Positions 60,789-64,000 of a stretch of DNA of 64,000 nt are shown here, piece after piece. The notes beneath the pieces are model-generated. The model did no database searches and had not been told where the DNA came from. It saw only the letters and a program-made list of their open reading frames with translations. The stretch comes from Clostridiales bacterium (GTDB lineage Bacteria > Bacillota > Clostridia > Oscillospirales > Oscillospiraceae). A program made the translations under genes and the position numbers. The DNA lies in assembly GCA_021202515.1 (NCBI GenBank), contig JAJQCW010000057.1, forward strand, positions 1 through 64,000, written 5' to 3'. Each line of letters opens with the position of its first letter. Positions within the stretch are counted from its first letter, which is position 1.

Positions 60789-62630
60789 ATGAAAAAACGT
60801 TCGATTCTCTCCCTTGTGCTGGTCCTTTCGATGCTGCTGGGCCTGACGGCCTGCTCCCGTCAGGGGGACAGCTCTGCCGACAGGGACACCTCTGCCGAAG
60901 GCTCGGCGGACGCCTCTGTGGAGGAGGTGGTGGAGGAACCGGAGGAGACGGAAGAGCTGTCCGCCTTCGGCCTGGGGTACTACAAGGGAGTGGGCATCAA
61001 CCCCTACTTTTGCGACAACGCCCAGAACCAGACCATCGCCGGGCTGGTCTATGAGACGCTGTTCGAGGTCAACGAGTCCTTCCAGGCCATCCCATGCCTG
61101 GCGGAGTCGGTGACGGCGGAGGTGCGCTCCACTGGCACCACCACCATGAAGAGCGACGAGGACGAAGAGAACGAGAAAAATACCGATACCCAGACCGGGG
61201 ACGAGAACACCGAAACCGACCCCGGCACGGACGAGGAAGAGGGCGACGGCTCCGCCAGCGCCGAAGCGCAGGAAAGCACCGAGACCGCCATCACTACCTA
61301 CGAGACGGATGTGACCATCACCCTCCGCAGCGGCGTGACCTTCTCCGACGGCAGCACCATGGACGCGGACGACGTGGTCTATTCCATCGAGCGGGCCATG
61401 GATTCCGACAGCGTCTATTATAACCGCCTCTCCACCGTCACCAACGTGTGGCAGGGCAGCAGCACCACCGTTTACCTGACCATCACCGGGGCCAACACCA
61501 ACGTGGCTGTCTTTTTGGACATCCCCATCGTGAAATATGGCACCGGCGAGGACCTGTTTCCTGTGGGAACGGGGCCGTATATCCCCAAGCGGAACAAGAA
61601 CGGCCTGCCCACCAAACTGACCACCAACACGAGCTGGTGGCAGTTGACGCGGGAGTACGAGGAAGAGGTGGAGAACCTGAACAGCACCAGCGGTTCAGAT
61701 ACCACCATGCTGGTGACGAAAACCATCACCCAGCCTCTGGAGGAAATCAAAATTTACGCCGTGGAGGACAGCGATGAGCTGGTCTTTGGGTTCAGCAGCG
61801 GCAACGTCTCCGTGGTCTCCACCGATATGACGGGGAACGACTCCCTGACCTACACCGGCAGCTATTCCGTCACTGACTACGCCACCACCAACATGATTTA
61901 CCTGGGGTGTAACACCAGCGAGGGGGCCTGTGCCGACCAGTCCCTCCGGGCTGCCATTTACCGCTCGTTGAACCGGGAGACGTTGGTCACCCGGATGCTG
62001 GCGGGCCACGCGGAGGCGGCGGTGCTGCCCGTCTCCCCCAGTTCCGCCCTTTACGACGAGGAACTGGCGGCGGAGCTGGCCTATGACCGTTCTGCGGCGG
62101 AGGAGCTGTGCGGGGCGGCAGACCCCGGCTCCACCCTGACCCTGGTGGTCAACTCCAACTCCAGCTTTAAGGTGTCCCTGGCGAAGGAGATCGCCCAGGA
62201 GCTGAAAGATGCGGGGGTGGACGTGGAGGTGGAGACCCTCTCCTGGTCCAAGTACAAAAAAGCCCTGCGAAATGGGGACTACGACCTCTATCTGGGCGAG
62301 GTGAAGATGAAGGGCAACTTCGACCTGACCCAGTTCATCGGCTACGGCGGCAGCCTGAATTACAGCGGCTACTATGACGCCGACCTGTCGGAGCTGTCCC
62401 GGCTGTTCAACTGCGCCAGCAGCGAGGAACGGGCCTCCGCCGCCTCCGAGTTTTATCAGGCGCTGGCGGAGCAGGCTCCGTTTATCCCCGTCTGCTTCAA
62501 GACCTACTCCCTGCTCAGCCGGGAGGGGTATCTGACCAGCCAAAAGCCCACCCAGCAGAATCTGTTTTTCCACTTCTGGGATTGGTCCTTCACCGAAGAA
62601 GCGGTAGAGGCCAGCAAGGGCGAAGAATGA
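60789..62630 (+). CDS. ABC transporter substrate-binding lipoprotein (oligopeptide/SBP_bac_5 type) with acidic insertion
   Basis: A 613-residue lipoprotein (lipobox LTACSR near residue 22). The SBP_bac_5 fold is shown by GLVYETLFEVNES, TLRSGVTFSDGSTMDADDVVYSIERAM, a PKRNKNGLPTKL segment and a C-terminal EFYQALAEQAPFIPV. It would capture peptides or similar ligands for an ABC importer. A low-complexity acidic stretch of about 50 residues (near 120-170) interrupts the N-terminal lobe and is unusual. No permease or ATPase gene is adjacent. It follows pgeF after 30 bp. Confidence 0.87.
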   Translation: MKKRSILSLVLVLSMLLGLTACSRQGDSSADRDTSAEGSADASVEEVVEEPEETEELSAFGLGYYKGVGINPYFCDNAQNQTIAGLVYETLFEVNESFQAIPCLAESVTAEVRSTGTTTMKSDEDEENEKNTDTQTGDENTETDPGTDEEEGDGSASAEAQESTETAITTYETDVTITLRSGVTFSDGSTMDADDVVYSIERAMDSDSVYYNRLSTVTNVWQGSSTTVYLTITGANTNVAVFLDIPIVKYGTGEDLFPVGTGPYIPKRNKNGLPTKLTTNTSWWQLTREYEEEVENLNSTSGSDTTMLVTKTITQPLEEIKIYAVEDSDELVFGFSSGNVSVVSTDMTGNDSLTYTGSYSVTDYATTNMIYLGCNTSEGACADQSLRAAIYRSLNRETLVTRMLAGHAEAAVLPVSPSSALYDEELAAELAYDRSAAEELCGAADPGSTLTLVVNSNSSFKVSLAKEIAQELKDAGVDVEVETLSWSKYKKALRNGDYDLYLGEVKMKGNFDLTQFIGYGGSLNYSGYYDADLSELSRLFNCASSEERASAASEFYQALAEQAPFIPVCFKTYSLLSREGYLTSQKPTQQNLFFHFWDWSFTEEAVEASKGEE

Positions 62631-62639
62631 TAGAATCAT

Positions 62640-62830
62640 CTGGTCGTCTCTTTGAATCAGCTTTAGGCACTTTGCATGGAACGATTACTGCACACCTGTA
62701 GGGGCGGCCCGTGGCCGCCCGGGTAAGTAGGCGGTTCCTGCGGGCGGCGAAGCGCCGCCCCTACACTTACAACAGCAAAAGAGAAACCATGCGCCTAGTG
62801 GCGGAGGGGTTTCTGGCACACAAATTAGCA
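62640..62830. repeat. Family C hairpin plus family B remnant before purL
   Basis: A family C unit (62697-62765) opens TGTAGGGGCGGCCCGTGGCC and closes GCGCCGCCCCTACA. On its left is CTCTTTGAATCAGCTTTAGG, the end of a family B terminal repeat; on its right GTGGCGGAGGGGTTTCTGGC, another family B piece. No purine riboswitch was recognised here. Confidence 0.7.
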
Positions 62831-62912
62831 ATCAAAAACATCCCAACGCGCACTTTTCCAGCACTTCCAACCTTGAACAGTTTCAACAGACAGCAACAGG
62901 AGGAACGGAATT

Positions 62913-64000
62913 ATGAGCAACCAAGTGTACCGCTGCTACGCGGAAAAACGCCCCGGCTTTGACCTGGAGGCCAGCCACCTGCTGGCCGAACTGCAGGAGC
63001 AGTTGGGCCTGACGAACCTGGAGGGCGTTCGCATCATCCACCGCTACGACGTGGACCAGATCGACGCCGCCGTCTACGAAAAGGCCAAGACCACCGTCTT
63101 TTCTGAGCCGATGGTAGACGACTTCTACGACGAAACGCTGCCCGAACTGCCGGAGGATCACTCCATCCTGGCGGTGGAGGCCCTGCCGGGCCAGTTCGAC
63201 CAGCGGGCGGATTCCTGTGCCCAGTGCGTTCAGCTTTTGGCGGGCTGTGACCGGCCTCTGGTCAGCGCCGCCACCCTCTATGTGCTGCTGCCCGCCGTCT
63301 CCCCGGCGGAGCTGGACCGGGTGCGCCGCTACCTCATCAACCCGGTGGAGCGCCGGGAGGCCGCCATGGACAAGCCGGAGACCCTGGTGCAGACCTACGA
63401 CATCCCCACCTCTGTCGCCACCGTGGAGGGCTTCATCGGCATGGATCGGGAGGCTCTGGCAGCGCTGCTGAAGCGGCTGGGCCTGGCGATGGACCTGGAC
63501 GACCTGACCTTCCTCCAGTCCTACTTCCAGAACGAGGAACACCGGGACCCCACCATCACGGAAATTCGCGTGGTGGACACCTACTGGTCCGACCACTGCC
63601 GCCACACCACCTTTGGCACCCATCTGGATTCCGCCGACATTCAGGACCCCGCCGTCAAAGCGGCCTATGACCGCTATAAGGCGGACCGGGTGGAGGTCTA
63701 CGGCCAGGAGAAGGCCGCAAAGCGCCCGGAGACCCTGATGGACATCGCCACCGCCGGAACCAAGGTGCTGAAAAAGCGGGGCGGCCTTGCCAACATCGAC
63801 CAGTCCGAGGAGATCAATGCCTGCTCCATCCACATCCCCGTGGACGTGGACGGCGCAGAGGAGGACTGGCTGCTCCAGTTCAAAAACGAGACCCATAACC
63901 ACCCCACGGAAATCGAGCCTTTCGGCGGCGCGGCCACCTGCATCGGCGGCGCCATCCGGGACCCCCTCTCCGGGCGGGCGTATATCTATCAGGCCATGCG
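62913..64000 (+). CDS. purL: Phosphoribosylformylglycinamidine synthase, N-terminal part
   Basis: The gene runs off the right edge; 362 residues are visible. It catalyses ATP- and glutamine-dependent conversion of FGAR to FGAM in purine synthesis. The visible part has an N-terminal PurS-like region, a linker, and the first FGAM-synthetase segment with DTYWSDHCRHTTF near residue 223 and NETHNHPTEIEPFGGAAT near 325. The long N-terminal extension suggests the fused large-type enzyme found in many Clostridia. AGGAGG is 9 nt before the ATG. Confidence 0.95.
   Translation, partial: MSNQVYRCYAEKRPGFDLEASHLLAELQEQLGLTNLEGVRIIHRYDVDQIDAAVYEKAKTTVFSEPMVDDFYDETLPELPEDHSILAVEALPGQFDQRADSCAQCVQLLAGCDRPLVSAATLYVLLPAVSPAELDRVRRYLINPVERREAAMDKPETLVQTYDIPTSVATVEGFIGMDREALAALLKRLGLAMDLDDLTFLQSYFQNEEHRDPTITEIRVVDTYWSDHCRHTTFGTHLDSADIQDPAVKAAYDRYKADRVEVYGQEKAAKRPETLMDIATAGTKVLKKRGGLANIDQSEEINACSIHIPVDVDGAEEDWLLQFKNETHNHPTEIEPFGGAATCIGGAIRDPLSGRAYIYQAM

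Noticed and set aside
62766..62912. Possible purine riboswitch upstream of purL
   Set aside because: No conserved purine aptamer core seen; the interval contains repeat remnants.

Overview
The window looks like a chromosomal segment of a high-GC, anaerobic, endospore-forming Firmicute of the Oscillospiraceae type (Oscillibacter/Dysosmobacter/Flavonifractor relatives). The evidence is gene content (YpeB, a SpoIIQ-like LytM protein, TRAP transporter, cobalamin and manganese riboswitches, an oxygen-sensitive acyl-CoA dehydratase-type activase), AGGAGG ribosome binding sites, near-consensus sigma-A promoters with 17-bp spacers, and abundant short intergenic repeats. Genus and family are inferred from style; no rRNA gene is present.

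Layout. 1-6.1 kb: PanE-like reductase, NUDIX hydrolase, ornithine carbamoyltransferase, tRNA-Arg(ACG), a cupin/GNAT/MarR unit with a twin-operator promoter, and a YibE/F membrane protein. 6.2-13.5 kb: one 2433-residue secreted multidomain protein with a central PHP metallo-phosphoesterase domain. 14-18 kb: YfcC-type transporter and PepD dipeptidase, a YcxB-like protein, then an unlisted compact locus resembling a type I toxin-antitoxin pair. 18.4-23.1 kb: shikimate dehydrogenase, YpeB, a LURP-one-like protein, a GT2 glycosyltransferase. 23.4-27.1 kb: a cobalamin-riboswitch operon with a substrate-binding lipoprotein and an exported CbiK-type chelatase. 27.2-39.9 kb: FolC, a Big_2 surface protein, a TRAP transporter (Q-M-P order), HAD phosphatase, orphan histidine kinase, YqhQ and PrmC. 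40-47.5 kb: RecA-RecX, RimO, PgsA, Mn2+-riboswitch-controlled MntP, SpoIIQ-like protein, a 50-residue small protein and a DUF2089/membrane pair. 48-56.2 kb: two GT8 glycosyltransferases, a lysophospholipid acyltransferase and a 1453-residue two-activase protein in one tight operon, with a second acyltransferase converging on it. 56.7-64 kb: SecA, PgeF, an oligopeptide-type binding lipoprotein and the start of PurL.

Most notable. (1) The 48-56 kb operon fits an anaerobic plasmalogen (vinyl-ether lipid) system coupled to GT8 glycosyltransferases. (2) 17.96-18.36 kb holds two convergent near-consensus promoters, a ~104-nt terminated antisense RNA and a 42-residue hydrophobic basic-tailed peptide: a candidate type I toxin-antitoxin. 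(3) Three repeat families occupy intergenic space: family A (AT-rich TTGCACATTGC-type arrays, often touching stop codons), family B (~215-230 bp MITE-like elements with TIRs near ACTGGTTATCCCTTT) and family C (GTAGGGGCGGCC hairpins). Pieces of family B appear to be translated inside one GT8 gene. (4) Several regulatory sites can be read directly: MarR twin operators, a palindrome in the DUF2089 promoter spacer, two riboswitches, and PhoP-box-like repeats beside the giant PHP gene.

No CRISPR array, rRNA operon, transposase or prophage gene was seen.
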